From Taklimakanibacter lacteus (GTDB taxonomy: Bacteria > Pseudomonadota > Alphaproteobacteria > Rhizobiales > Aestuariivirgaceae), in NCBI GenBank assembly GCA_003576695.1, contig QOZQ01000002.1, positions 248,001 through 312,000 on the forward strand: 64,000 nucleotides of DNA. Direction: 5' to 3'. Shown here piece by piece: positions 41,900 through 49,630 of this stretch. Position numbers and translations under genes: made by a program. A model generated the notes under the pieces. The model made no database searches, was not told where the DNA came from, and saw nothing but the letters and a program-made list of their open reading frames with translations. The stretch's first letter is position 1. Each line of letters begins with the position of its first letter.

Positions 41900-42820
41900 A
41901 TGACCGAACCCATAGCGATGATTGCCGTCGATTGGGGCACGACGAACCGTCGCGCCTGGGCGCTCGGCCCTGGCGGAGAGATACGGGATGAACGCGGTGA
42001 CGGCGAGGGCCTTCTTGCCGTGAAACAAGGTGCTTTTGCCGCGTCTTTCGCCCAATTCGCTGCTCCGTGGCTCACGGCGGGGCGCACATTGCCGGTGCTC
42101 ATGTGCGGCATGGTGGGCAGCAAGCTGGGCTGGGCCGAGGCGCCCTATATTGCAGCCCCCGCCGATCTCGCCGCGCTGGCGCGCCATCTCCATGACGTGC
42201 CTTTCGACGGGCCGGCGCAGGTCAGGATCGTGCCCGGCGTGTCCTGCCTGCATGACGGCGTGCCCGATGTGATGCGCGGCGAAGAATGCCAGGTGCTCGC
42301 CGTCCTCGCCCAGCGCAACTTGCGCGAGGCCACCTTGCTGCTCCCCGGCACCCATTCGAAATGGGTGCGGGTAGAGGAGGGCCGGCTATCTTCTTTCCGC
42401 ACCTACATGACGGGCGAGCTCTACAATGCGCTGACCTCGGCCGGCACGCTGGCGCAGCTCATGGAAAAGAGCGATGGCGACAGCCAGGCATTTGCGGCGG
42501 GCGTCGAGCGCGCGCGCAAGGACGGCTCCGGAGCGCTGTCGCATCTCCTGTTCGGCGTGCGCACGGAGGGCCTGTTCGACAAGCTGCCGCGCACCAGTCT
42601 TGCCTCTTATCTTTCAGGACTGCTGATCGGCGTCGAGATGAAGGATGCGCTGGCCTGGACGGCGGCAAGGCAGGTGATCGCCGTCGGATCTCCGCGGCTG
42701 CTCGACAATTACCGCGCCGCTGCCGGATTGTTCGGATTGGCCTTCGAAGCGCATGACAACAGCGCGCTTTTGCCGCCGGCCCTCCATATGATAGCCCGCG
42801 ACGCGAGGCTCATGGCATAA
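41900..42820 (+). CDS. dgoK: 2-Dehydro-3-deoxygalactonokinase
   Basis: 306 residues. The family start IAVDWGTTNRRAWALG, the motif LPVLMCGMVGSKLGW and the nucleotide-site phrase ATLLLPGTHSKWVRVE are typical DgoK. It phosphorylates 2-keto-3-deoxygalactonate, the step after galactonate dehydratase. ATG 41900 is favoured by GAGG upstream; ATG 41876 is an alternative. No DgoA aldolase or dehydratase is present in this window. The 3' end overlaps the convergent kdgK by 11 bases. Confidence 0.9.
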   Translation: MTEPIAMIAVDWGTTNRRAWALGPGGEIRDERGDGEGLLAVKQGAFAASFAQFAAPWLTAGRTLPVLMCGMVGSKLGWAEAPYIAAPADLAALARHLHDVPFDGPAQVRIVPGVSCLHDGVPDVMRGEECQVLAVLAQRNLREATLLLPGTHSKWVRVEEGRLSSFRTYMTGELYNALTSAGTLAQLMEKSDGDSQAFAAGVERARKDGSGALSHLLFGVRTEGLFDKLPRTSLASYLSGLLIGVEMKDALAWTAARQVIAVGSPRLLDNYRAAAGLFGLAFEAHDNSALLPPALHMIARDARLMA

Positions 42821-43736
42821 GATCACTCATCGCCTCGCGCGCGATGACGGCGCCGGGATATTGGATGACGCGGCTTGCCAAAGCGTGGGCCTTCATGATG
42901 CTTTCATTCAACGAGCGCCCGGAAAGCCGCGCGGCGAGGTAGCCGGCGTTGAAACTGTCGCCCGCCCCGGTGGTGTCGCGCGGTTGCGCCACCCGCTCGA
43001 GCGCGATCGTGCCCTCGCGCGTATGGACGGGACCGCCGCCGGTCTTCACCACGATTTCGTCAGCGCCCATTGCGGCGAGCGCTGCGACCCATGCATCGCC
43101 CGTCATCGACCGAGCGAATATCTGATCGAGATCGTCGGATGAGGGCAGCACATGGCTCGCTGCGGCGATCGCCTGCTCGGTCCAGCGCGCCGCATCAGCG
43201 CGGTCCGTCCACAGGCGCGGGCGATAATTGGTGTCGAAGGCGGCCATGCGGCCCTTGTCCTTGAGGCTGCGCATGAGCGCGATGAGGCGCGCGCGGCCTT
43301 GCTCGCCCAGGACCGCCAGCGTGATCCCGCTGGTATAGATCGCATCGGTGCCGGCGAGCTTCATCGCAAGCTCGGGGCTTTCGAACAGCTGGCGCACCGG
43401 CGCTTCGCCGCGCCAATAGCTGAAGGAGCGCTCGCCGTGCTCGTCCGTGTCGATCATGTAGAGACCGGGCCGCCGGTCCTTGATCCGGGCAATCAGGCTG
43501 CAATCGATGCCCTCGGCTGCAAAGCCCTGGATCATCCACGCGCTCAAGGGGTCGTCGCCGAGCCTCGTCACATACTGGATGCGCGCCGTTTCGGGCTTGA
43601 GGAGGCGGGCGAGATAGACGGCGGTGTTGAGCGTGTCGCCGCCAAAGCGGCGGTCATAGGCGAGCGCGCCGGCCGGCGAGCGGGCCAGCTCGATCATCGG
43701 CTCACCGATCGAAGCGACGGTAAGGGGTCTGCGCAT
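42810..43736 (-). CDS. kdgK: PfkB-family sugar kinase, probable 2-dehydro-3-deoxygluconokinase
   Basis: 308 residues. Start TVASIGEPMIELARS, then FGGDTLNTAVYLARLL and RIQYVTRLGDDPLSAWMI are typical of KdgK. The C-terminal PfkB signature DTTGAGDSFNAGYLAARL holds the catalytic Asp. It would phosphorylate 2-keto-3-deoxygluconate in an Entner-Doudoroff-type route. Convergent with dgoK. Its start codon lies only ten bases from the ICE box of the iron operon on the other strand, and no good ribosome site is visible. Confidence 0.85.
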   Translation of the reverse strand: MRRPLTVASIGEPMIELARSPAGALAYDRRFGGDTLNTAVYLARLLKPETARIQYVTRLGDDPLSAWMIQGFAAEGIDCSLIARIKDRRPGLYMIDTDEHGERSFSYWRGEAPVRQLFESPELAMKLAGTDAIYTSGITLAVLGEQGRARLIALMRSLKDKGRMAAFDTNYRPRLWTDRADAARWTEQAIAAASHVLPSSDDLDQIFARSMTGDAWVAALAAMGADEIVVKTGGGPVHTREGTIALERVAQPRDTTGAGDSFNAGYLAARLSGRSLNESIMKAHALASRVIQYPGAVIAREAMSDLMP

Positions 43737-43745
43737 CGTGCGTTC

Positions 43746-43760
43746 TTAGAACACTTCTAA
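43746..43760. promoter_or_regulatory. ICE box (Irr binding site) TTAGAACACTTCTAA
   Basis: A perfect 6-3-6 dyad that matches the iron control element TTTAGAA-N3-TTCTAAA recognised by Irr in rhizobia and Brucella, except for the outermost pair. It stands 115 bp before the first gene of a nine-gene iron operon and 46 bp before the probable -35 element. Confidence 0.75.
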
Positions 43761-43805
43761 TTTATTGAACAAGCTGGATTTTTTGCCGCAAGCGCGGAAA
43801 GGCGA

Positions 43806-43833
43806 TTGACAGGGACGGTCCCGATCGAATAAC
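43806..43833 (+). promoter_or_regulatory. Probable sigma-70 promoter of the iron operon
   Basis: TTGACA at 43806-43811 and AATAAC at 43828-43833, spacer 16 bp. The spacer holds a perfect 11-bp palindrome GGGACGGTCCC. The start codon of the Cys-rich gene lies about 40 bp downstream. Confidence 0.5.
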
Positions 43834-43874
43834 TGACTAAATCACTCGGATTTTTTGGTTCATAGTGGTCTCAA

Positions 43875-44402
43875 ATGAGCGCGCAAGCCTGTCCCATGAG
43901 CTGTCCGTTCAAGCTCCTCGACCGCAAGCCGGAACGGCTGGTGGTGACGGGGCTGCGCTGCTGCGTGGCGGGTTACAATTTCGGCGACATTGATTGCTGG
44001 GAAACCGCCTGGCGCAGCTATTCGATGGAGCTCGGCACGGACGATGCGCGCCGCCTGATGGGCGAGCTGCAATACTGGGTGCGCATGCTGCGGGCGGAAA
44101 CGGCGCGTCCCCTCAATGTCTTCCCGCATGGCTGCGGCCATGTCTGCCGCGATGAATGCATGGCGCTGTCGCTCATCGCCGCGCTCCAGGACAATGATCT
44201 GTCGACCGCGATACTCGCCGCGCGCCATCTTGCCGGCGCGATCGAAGGCGAAGCGCCGATTTCGCTGGCCACATCGGGCCAGGGCTATGCCGATGCGCTG
44301 ATGTCGGCCGGCCAGAGGCTTATGAGCGTTCCCGCATCCGTCGTTCTCTCCATCGCCGCGTTTGGCAGCGGGCCCTGTCCGGCTGAGGAGACACTCCATT
44401 GA
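43875..44402 (+). CDS. Cysteine-rich protein of unknown function, first gene of the iron operon
   Basis: 175 residues with 12 cysteines, many in pairs or short spacings: ACPMSCPF at the start, GLRCCVAGY, DIDCWETAW, HGCGHVCRDECMALS and GPCPAEE at the end. The HGCGHVCRDEC cluster looks like a metal- or cluster-binding site. There is no signal peptide, so it is likely cytoplasmic. I recognise no family. It is followed 52 bp later by an imelysin gene and preceded by an ICE box, which ties it to iron. The ATG at 43875 lacks a strong ribosome site; ATG 43896 is an alternative. Confidence 0.65.
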   Translation: MSAQACPMSCPFKLLDRKPERLVVTGLRCCVAGYNFGDIDCWETAWRSYSMELGTDDARRLMGELQYWVRMLRAETARPLNVFPHGCGHVCRDECMALSLIAALQDNDLSTAILAARHLAGAIEGEAPISLATSGQGYADALMSAGQRLMSVPASVVLSIAAFGSGPCPAEETLH

Positions 44403-44454
44403 GCCAACCATGCATCGAACATCCAATCGGGCACTCAGAAGGGGACTTATCATC

Positions 44455-45732
44455 ATGAAACGGCATCTTTTGGCGCTCACCGCCGGAACGGCCCTGACGC
44501 TGGCCTCGGTCATTTCCATCGCGCGCGGCGAGGATGTGACGGCCGCCGCCGTCCTCAAGCATTACGGCGATGTGGCGGAGGCCATGTATAGCGACGCCCA
44601 TGCCGCTTCGCTCGATCTCGGCCGAGCGATCGACGCCTTGATTGCCAATCCGTCCGATGAGACTCTCGCCGCCGCGCGCAAGGCCTGGAAGGAATCGCGC
44701 CCCTGGTACCAGCAGAGCGAGGGCTATCGCTTCGGCAATGCCGTCGTCGATGACTGGGAGGGCCGCGTGAATGCCTGGCCGCTCGACGAAGGCCTGATCG
44801 ACTATACCGACAAGGCCTCCTATGGCGAGACCTCGCCGGAAAACCCGCTCTATACCGCCAATGTGATCGCCAACAAGTCGATCCGCATCGGCAACGACAC
44901 GGTGGATGCGACGAAGATCGATGCCGAGCTCCTGAAGAAGCTGCAGGAAGCGGGCGGCAATGAAGCCAATGTGGCGATCGGCTATCACGCCATCGAATTC
45001 CTGCTCTGGGGCCAGGATCTGAACGGCACCGGGCCCGGCGCCGGCAACCGCCCGGCCACCGATTTCGACACCAGGAACTGCAGCAACGGCAATTGCGACC
45101 GCCGCGTCGCCTATCTCAAGGCGGCCAGCGATCTGCTGCAGGCCGATCTCGCCGAAATGGCGGGCAACTGGAAGGCCGAAGGTGCGGCGCGCAAGGAGCT
45201 TGCGGCCAAGGGCGAGGAGGGCGGTCTTGCCACCATCCTGACCGGCCTCGGCAGCCTGTCCTATGGCGAGCTTGCCGGCGAGCGCATGAAGCTCGGCGTC
45301 ATCCTGCATGATCCCGAGGAGGAGCATGACTGCTTCTCCGACAACACGCACAACTCGCACTACTATGACGAGGCGGGCATGCTCTCGATCTATAGCGGCA
45401 AGCTGAAGCGCCGCGACGGATCGACGCTCGAAGGCCCGGGCATTGCGGCGCTGGCCGGGATCAAGGCGCCCGCCGAGGCCCAGAAGCTCGATGCGCTCTT
45501 CGCCGATGCCGAGAAGAAGTTGGGTGCGATCCGCGACCGGGCGGAAAGCGGCAAGGAAGCCTATGACCAGATGATCGCCCAGGGCAATGAAGAGGGCAAT
45601 GCGCTGGTCCAGGCGGGCATCGACGCGCTCGTCGCCCAGACCAGGGGCATCGAGGCGGTCGTCACGGCCCTCAATCTCAAGATCACCGTCGAAGGCTCGG
45701 ACAGCCTCGACAATCCCTCAGCCGTTCAGTGA
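44455..45732 (+). CDS. Imelysin-family periplasmic protein (peptidase M75, iron-regulated) 1
   Basis: 425 residues. A signal peptide (MKRHLLALTAGTALTLASVI, cleavage near ARG-EDV) and the imelysin fold, with the GxHxxE motif in IGYHAIEFLLWGQD and the second-half block EEHDCFSDNTHNSHYYDEAG. A CSNGNCD loop may form a disulfide. Imelysin/IrpA-type proteins are periplasmic iron-uptake components, not proven peptidases. ATG 44455 follows AGAAGGGG. It resembles the long imelysins that lead operons with di-heme oxidoreductase, a second imelysin and DUF1513, which is what follows here. Confidence 0.92.
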   Translation: MKRHLLALTAGTALTLASVISIARGEDVTAAAVLKHYGDVAEAMYSDAHAASLDLGRAIDALIANPSDETLAAARKAWKESRPWYQQSEGYRFGNAVVDDWEGRVNAWPLDEGLIDYTDKASYGETSPENPLYTANVIANKSIRIGNDTVDATKIDAELLKKLQEAGGNEANVAIGYHAIEFLLWGQDLNGTGPGAGNRPATDFDTRNCSNGNCDRRVAYLKAASDLLQADLAEMAGNWKAEGAARKELAAKGEEGGLATILTGLGSLSYGELAGERMKLGVILHDPEEEHDCFSDNTHNSHYYDEAGMLSIYSGKLKRRDGSTLEGPGIAALAGIKAPAEAQKLDALFADAEKKLGAIRDRAESGKEAYDQMIAQGNEEGNALVQAGIDALVAQTRGIEAVVTALNLKITVEGSDSLDNPSAVQ

Positions 45733-45739
45733 GGCCCCC

Positions 45740-46021
45740 ATGCTCAGATACAAGCGACATGTCCAATCCTTCACCGAGGCCGAGATCGCCGAGAAGCTCA
45801 AGGTGGCTGAGGCGATGCGGGGCGAAGGCAAGCGGGTCTATGAAATCGCCCGTGTTCTGGGCGTCACCGACACCACATATTATAATTGGCTGAAACGGGC
45901 GGAGAAGCCCACCCGCTCGGGTGATGCGGAATTGCGCCGCCTGCGCCGCGAGAATGCCCAGCTCAAGCGGGCGGTGAAATCGCTCGCCGGCCTTGCGGGC
46001 TCGCCATCGGGAGTTGCCTAG
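45740..46021 (+). CDS. Small IS3-OrfA-like helix-turn-helix protein inside the iron operon
   Basis: 93 residues. The N-terminal half (FTEAEIAEKLKVAEAMRGEG, KRVYEIARVLGVTDTTYYNWLKR) is an HTH of the IS3/IS911 OrfA type. It is followed by a leucine-zipper-like coiled coil (ELRRLRRENAQLKRAVKSLA), as in transposase OrfA proteins. No OrfB, inverted ends or target duplication is present, and it is spaced seven bases from imelysin and nine from bfd. It appears to be a host gene, perhaps a recruited DNA-binding protein; an IS remnant is the alternative. Confidence 0.75.
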   Translation: MLRYKRHVQSFTEAEIAEKLKVAEAMRGEGKRVYEIARVLGVTDTTYYNWLKRAEKPTRSGDAELRRLRRENAQLKRAVKSLAGLAGSPSGVA

Positions 46022-46030
46022 AGTTCCGTC

Positions 46031-46582
46031 ATGATCGTCTGCCAGTGCAATGTCATCACCTCGCGCCACATCAAGGAGGCCGTCGGCCGCCTGATGGAGC
46101 TCGACGAGTTTCGCGTGGTGACGCCGGGCGAGGTTTTCCGCTGCTGCGGAGAGCGCCCGCAATGCGGCGGCTGCATGCCGCATCTGGTTAAGCATATGGA
46201 GGCGGCCGTCCTCGAAATCCGCGGGTCTTCTTGCCAAGGGGACCAATCTGCACCATTCTCCGCCTCTGAGGTTGAGGAGAAGGCGGATGAAGGGTCACAA
46301 GAAGGTCATCGAATATCTGAACAAGGGCTTGCGCAGCGAGCTGACCGCGGTGAGCCAGTATTGGGTGCATTTCCGGCTGCTGGAGGATTGGGGCTTCTCG
46401 AAGCTCGCCAAGAAGGAGCGCGAAGAATCGATCGAGGAGATGCATCACGCGGACAAGTTCATCGCCCGCATCGTGTTCCTCGAGGGTCATCCCAATCTTC
46501 AGACGCTCGATCCCCTGATGATCGGGCAGAACATCAAGGAAGTCCTGGAATGCGACCTGAAGGCCGAATACGGCGCCCGTGA
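46031..46582 (+). CDS. bfd: Bacterioferritin-associated ferredoxin, with an abnormal read-through tail
   Basis: The first ~65 residues are a complete [2Fe-2S] Bfd domain: [20 protein letters not shown] with Cys 4 and 6, then [17 protein letters not shown] with Cys 45 and 48. It electron-couples to bacterioferritin to release stored iron. The reading frame then stays open for ~118 more codons, overlapping 296 bases of bfr in another frame. That tail ([20 protein letters not shown]...) is a shadow of bfr rather than a known domain. A lost stop codon or a small frame shift after residue ~68 is likely; the domain itself is intact. Confidence 0.8.
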   Translation: MIVCQCNVITSRHIKEAVGRLMELDEFRVVTPGEVFRCCGERPQCGGCMPHLVKHMEAAVLEIRGSSCQGDQSAPFSASEVEEKADEGSQEGHRISEQGLAQRADRGEPVLGAFPAAGGLGLLEARQEGARRIDRGDASRGQVHRPHRVPRGSSQSSDARSPDDRAEHQGSPGMRPEGRIRRP

Positions 46583-46772
46583 TCTCTATCGCGAAGCCTA
46601 CAAGGCCTGCCAGGAGCTTGGGGATTTCGTTTCCATGGAGCTCTTCAAGGAGCTTCTGACGGATGAAGAAGGCCATATCGATTTCATCGAGAGCGAGCTC
46701 AGCCTGCTCGAGAAGATCGGGCTGGAGAATTACGGCCAGCTGCAAGCCGATTCGAGCGACAAGAAGGAATAG
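46287..46772 (+). CDS. bfr: Bacterioferritin
   Basis: 161 residues. All ferroxidase residues are in place: Glu 18 ([11 protein letters not shown]), Glu 51 and His 54 ([10 protein letters not shown]), Glu 94, and Glu 127/His 130 ([12 protein letters not shown]). The haem-ligand Met 52 is present. It stores iron as a 24-mer shell in the cytoplasm. GAGGAGAAGG precedes the ATG, so it is translated from its own site although the bfd frame overlaps it. A storage gene in an operon with uptake components is unusual. Confidence 0.95.
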   Translation: MKGHKKVIEYLNKGLRSELTAVSQYWVHFRLLEDWGFSKLAKKEREESIEEMHHADKFIARIVFLEGHPNLQTLDPLMIGQNIKEVLECDLKAEYGARDLYREAYKACQELGDFVSMELFKELLTDEEGHIDFIESELSLLEKIGLENYGQLQADSSDKKE

Positions 46773-46793
46773 GCCGAACGTTACCCGCCAATC

Positions 46794-46965
46794 CTCCCTC
46801 CGCCGCCGAAGGCGGGGAGGGTGGCGCGCGGAACGCGCGACGGGTGGGGTGTTCCCGCGAGGGGTGTTTCGCAGACCAATCGTTAAACACTTCCGGGTGG
46901 AGAGACCCCACCCGTCCGCCCTGCGGGCGTCCACCCTCCCCGCGCTTCGCGCGGTGGAGGGAGGT
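46794..46965. repeat. Family B long palindromic repeat, copy 3
   Basis: 172 bp. Ends CTCCCTCCGCCGCCGAAGGC and inverse; inner blocks GGGTGGGGTGTTCCCGCGAG and GGAGAGACCCCACCC match copies 1 and 2, the centre being shorter. It lies between bfr and the multicopper oxidase gene and ends six bases before the latter's start, so it supplies the GGAGGGAGG ribosome site. Confidence 0.85.
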
Positions 46966-46970
46966 GCTTC

Positions 46971-48425
46971 ATGCTGACGCGCCGGGCCGCCCTCACCACC
47001 CTTGCCGGGGGCCTTGCCGCTCCCGCTTTGCTGTCGCTGTCGCGCGCCGATGCCATCAGGCCGCTGGCGCCAGCGCCGGCTTTCTCCGGCACGCCCGCCA
47101 TCCATGAGCTGACGCTCGAAGCCAAGCCTCGCAGGGTAAAACTTCTGGGGCCGCAAGGCCCCGAGAGCACGCTATGGACTTATGCCGATGAGCCCTGCCC
47201 CACGATCCGCCTGCGCCGCGGCGATCGCCTGCGCGCCACGCTCAGGAACAGCCTGGCCGAGCACACCTCCATCCATTGGCACGGGGTGCGCGTGCCCAAC
47301 GAAATGGACGGCGTGCAGTTCGTGACCCAGAAGCCGGTCGAGCCCGGTGAAAGCTTCCTCTATGACTTCACGGTTCCGGATACCGGCACTTTTTTCTTCC
47401 ATCCGCATTGCAACGAATCGGGTCAGGTCGGCCATGGCCTCGTCGGCGTGCTGATCGTCGAGGGCGACGAGAGCCGGCCTTTCGATGACGAGCTGGTGCT
47501 GGTGGCCAGGGACTGGCGTCTCGACAGGGACGGATCCTTCCTGCCCTTCGGGACCGACAGCGGTGCGGCGCGCGCCGGCACGTTCGGCACAATTCGCACC
47601 GTCAATGGCGTGACGAATTTTGCGCGCAAGGTTCCGGCCTCCGCAGATTTGCGCCTGCGCCTCCTCAATCTCGATGCGACCCGCCACTTGGATGTCGGTG
47701 TCGAGGGCGCAGTAGCGTTGGTCATCGCCATCGACGGCAATCCGGTCGAGCCCTTTCGCCTCGATTCCTGGCGCATCGGCGCCGCATCGCGCCTCGACCT
47801 CGTGCTGCGCACGCCGAAAGCCGGCGGCAAGGTGTTGGTCCGCGATTATTTCCCCGCCGAGATCCATGACCTGGCCGTGCTGGAGGCCGAGGGGCAGGAT
47901 CGCCGCGCCACTGATTTCGATCCCGCGCCGCTTTATGCGTCAAGCCTGCCCGAAGCGGATCTGGCCAGGGCCGAGACCCAGGCTTACGTCTTCGGCGCCG
48001 CCTCCGACGCGATCGCCAGCTTCATCGACACGCTCGATCCTGATGATCCGCTGTCGAAAGTCATTCTGGATGATTTGTGCACCGCCAGTCGTACATTCTG
48101 GGCGATCAACAAACGGTCCTGGCCCAATGACGGACACCGGAACCTGCCGCCGCCGCTGGCCCGGCTCAAGGCGGGGGAGAGCTATCGCTTCGTCCTGCAG
48201 AATGCGACGCCCCATCCGCACCCGATCCATCTGCATGGCCATACATTCAAGGTGCTGTCTTCATCCAAGCGCCAGATTCCCGTCCATCATGCCGACACAG
48301 TTCTGGTTCTCCCTAAGGAACGTATCGAGATCGCCTTTGTTGCAACGCCGGGGCGCTGGATGTTCCATTGTCACATACTGGAGCATCTGGAGACCGGCAT
48401 GATGGGATATTTCGCCAATTCATGA
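46971..48425 (+). CDS. Multicopper oxidase (probable ferroxidase)
   Basis: 484 residues. A twin-arginine signal (LTRRAALTTLAGGLAAPALL) leads a three-cupredoxin multicopper oxidase. Copper-binding motifs are TSIHWHGVRVP, FFFHPHCNE, HPHPIHLHGHTF and the type 1/type 3 block WMFHCHILEHLETGMMG. It is periplasmic. In this iron operon a role oxidising Fe(II) for uptake or detoxification is likely; laccase-like activity cannot be excluded. The GGAGGGAGG ribosome site comes from the repeat just upstream. Its stop overlaps the next start (ATGA). Confidence 0.92.
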   Translation: MLTRRAALTTLAGGLAAPALLSLSRADAIRPLAPAPAFSGTPAIHELTLEAKPRRVKLLGPQGPESTLWTYADEPCPTIRLRRGDRLRATLRNSLAEHTSIHWHGVRVPNEMDGVQFVTQKPVEPGESFLYDFTVPDTGTFFFHPHCNESGQVGHGLVGVLIVEGDESRPFDDELVLVARDWRLDRDGSFLPFGTDSGAARAGTFGTIRTVNGVTNFARKVPASADLRLRLLNLDATRHLDVGVEGAVALVIAIDGNPVEPFRLDSWRIGAASRLDLVLRTPKAGGKVLVRDYFPAEIHDLAVLEAEGQDRRATDFDPAPLYASSLPEADLARAETQAYVFGAASDAIASFIDTLDPDDPLSKVILDDLCTASRTFWAINKRSWPNDGHRNLPPPLARLKAGESYRFVLQNATPHPHPIHLHGHTFKVLSSSKRQIPVHHADTVLVLPKERIEIAFVATPGRWMFHCHILEHLETGMMGYFANS

Positions 48426-49630
48426 CGGCGCTGCGTCATCTTCTTCTGCTGGTGTCCTGCCTCGCAGCTCCCGCCACCGCCGTCGCGGACGAGCTCGATT
48501 CGGCCGTCGGCAAGGCGCTGTTCGACCGCAAATGGGTGCAGGCGCCGGCCTCGACCAATTCCGCCGACGGCCTCGGGCCTCTGTTCAACGCGCAGGCCTG
48601 CGCCTCCTGCCACAAGAACGGAAATGGCGCGCGCTTCTCCGACATCAATGGCGTGCTGGGCGTCGCGGGCTTCGTCGTCAGGCTCGGCGACATGGCGGGC
48701 AATCCCGACCCCGTGCTCGGCCGCCAGCTGCAGGAACATGCCATTCCGGGCCTGATGCCCGAGGCGCGGATCGAGCCTTATCTTGAGCCCGGCCCTGATG
48801 GCCTCTCGCGCATGCTGGCGAAGATCACGTTCAATGAAAGCGCGTCGTCGCCGGGAATAAAGCAGGAGTTCCGGGTCGCCCCCTCGCTCATCGGCCGCGG
48901 ACTCATTGCACGCGTAGCGCCTCAGGAGATTCTCAGGAACGCCGATCCCGACGACCGCGACGGTGATGGCATATCGGGCCGTGCCCGCATCATCGCGACG
49001 CCGGAAGGCTCACGGCTCGGCCGCTTCGGCCTCAAGGCGACCGCGTCGAGCCTTGCCGAGCAGACCGCCGATGCGGCCATGCTGGATATGGGCCTGTCGT
49101 CGCCTTTGCGGCCCTTCCCTTACGGCGATTGCACCGAGGCCGAGACGCAGTGCCGTGGCAACGGCACCGGCCGCAGCCCCGATTTTGACGGGGAGGAAAT
49201 CTCCCGCCAGATGGTTGACATGGTGGCGGCCTATGTCGCCGCCCTGCAACCGCAGGCGGTTCCGGCCAATCCTGAGGGCGAGCGCCTGCTCGCAGCGACC
49301 GGCTGTGCCCAATGCCATGTGCCGGGCCTCAAGGCCGAGACCGGTGAGACACTACGCGTCTTCTCCGATCTCCTGCTGCATGATATGGGCGATGGGCTGG
49401 CGGGCAGCTTCCCCGACAGTTTTGCCGCTGCCGCCGAGTGGCGCACGGCGCCGCTGATCGATCTTGCGGCGCGGAGCGGCAAGCGGCGCTTCCTGCATGA
49501 CGGGCGCGCCGCGACGCTGGACGAGGCCATACGCTGGCATGGCGGCGAGGCGGCGAAGGCCAGGGACCGCTACATGAATCTGCCTGCCGCCGACCGGGCC
49601 AGGCTGATCGAGTATCTGGGGTCGTTGTGA
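48422..49630 (+). CDS. Di-heme oxidoreductase (DUF1111/thiol oxidoreductase-like c-type cytochrome)
   Basis: 402 residues. Signal peptide (MTALRHLLLLVSCLAAPATA, cleavage near AVA-DEL) and two c-type haem motifs: CASCHKNGNGARF near residue 60 and CAQCHVPGLKA near residue 300. LRPFPYGDC and GRSPDFDGEEI are family features of the di-heme oxidoreductases that accompany imelysin genes. It may pass electrons to or from iron in the periplasm, perhaps with the multicopper oxidase. Stop and next start overlap by one base (TGATG). Confidence 0.9.
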   Translation: MTALRHLLLLVSCLAAPATAVADELDSAVGKALFDRKWVQAPASTNSADGLGPLFNAQACASCHKNGNGARFSDINGVLGVAGFVVRLGDMAGNPDPVLGRQLQEHAIPGLMPEARIEPYLEPGPDGLSRMLAKITFNESASSPGIKQEFRVAPSLIGRGLIARVAPQEILRNADPDDRDGDGISGRARIIATPEGSRLGRFGLKATASSLAEQTADAAMLDMGLSSPLRPFPYGDCTEAETQCRGNGTGRSPDFDGEEISRQMVDMVAAYVAALQPQAVPANPEGERLLAATGCAQCHVPGLKAETGETLRVFSDLLLHDMGDGLAGSFPDSFAAAAEWRTAPLIDLAARSGKRRFLHDGRAATLDEAIRWHGGEAAKARDRYMNLPAADRARLIEYLGSL

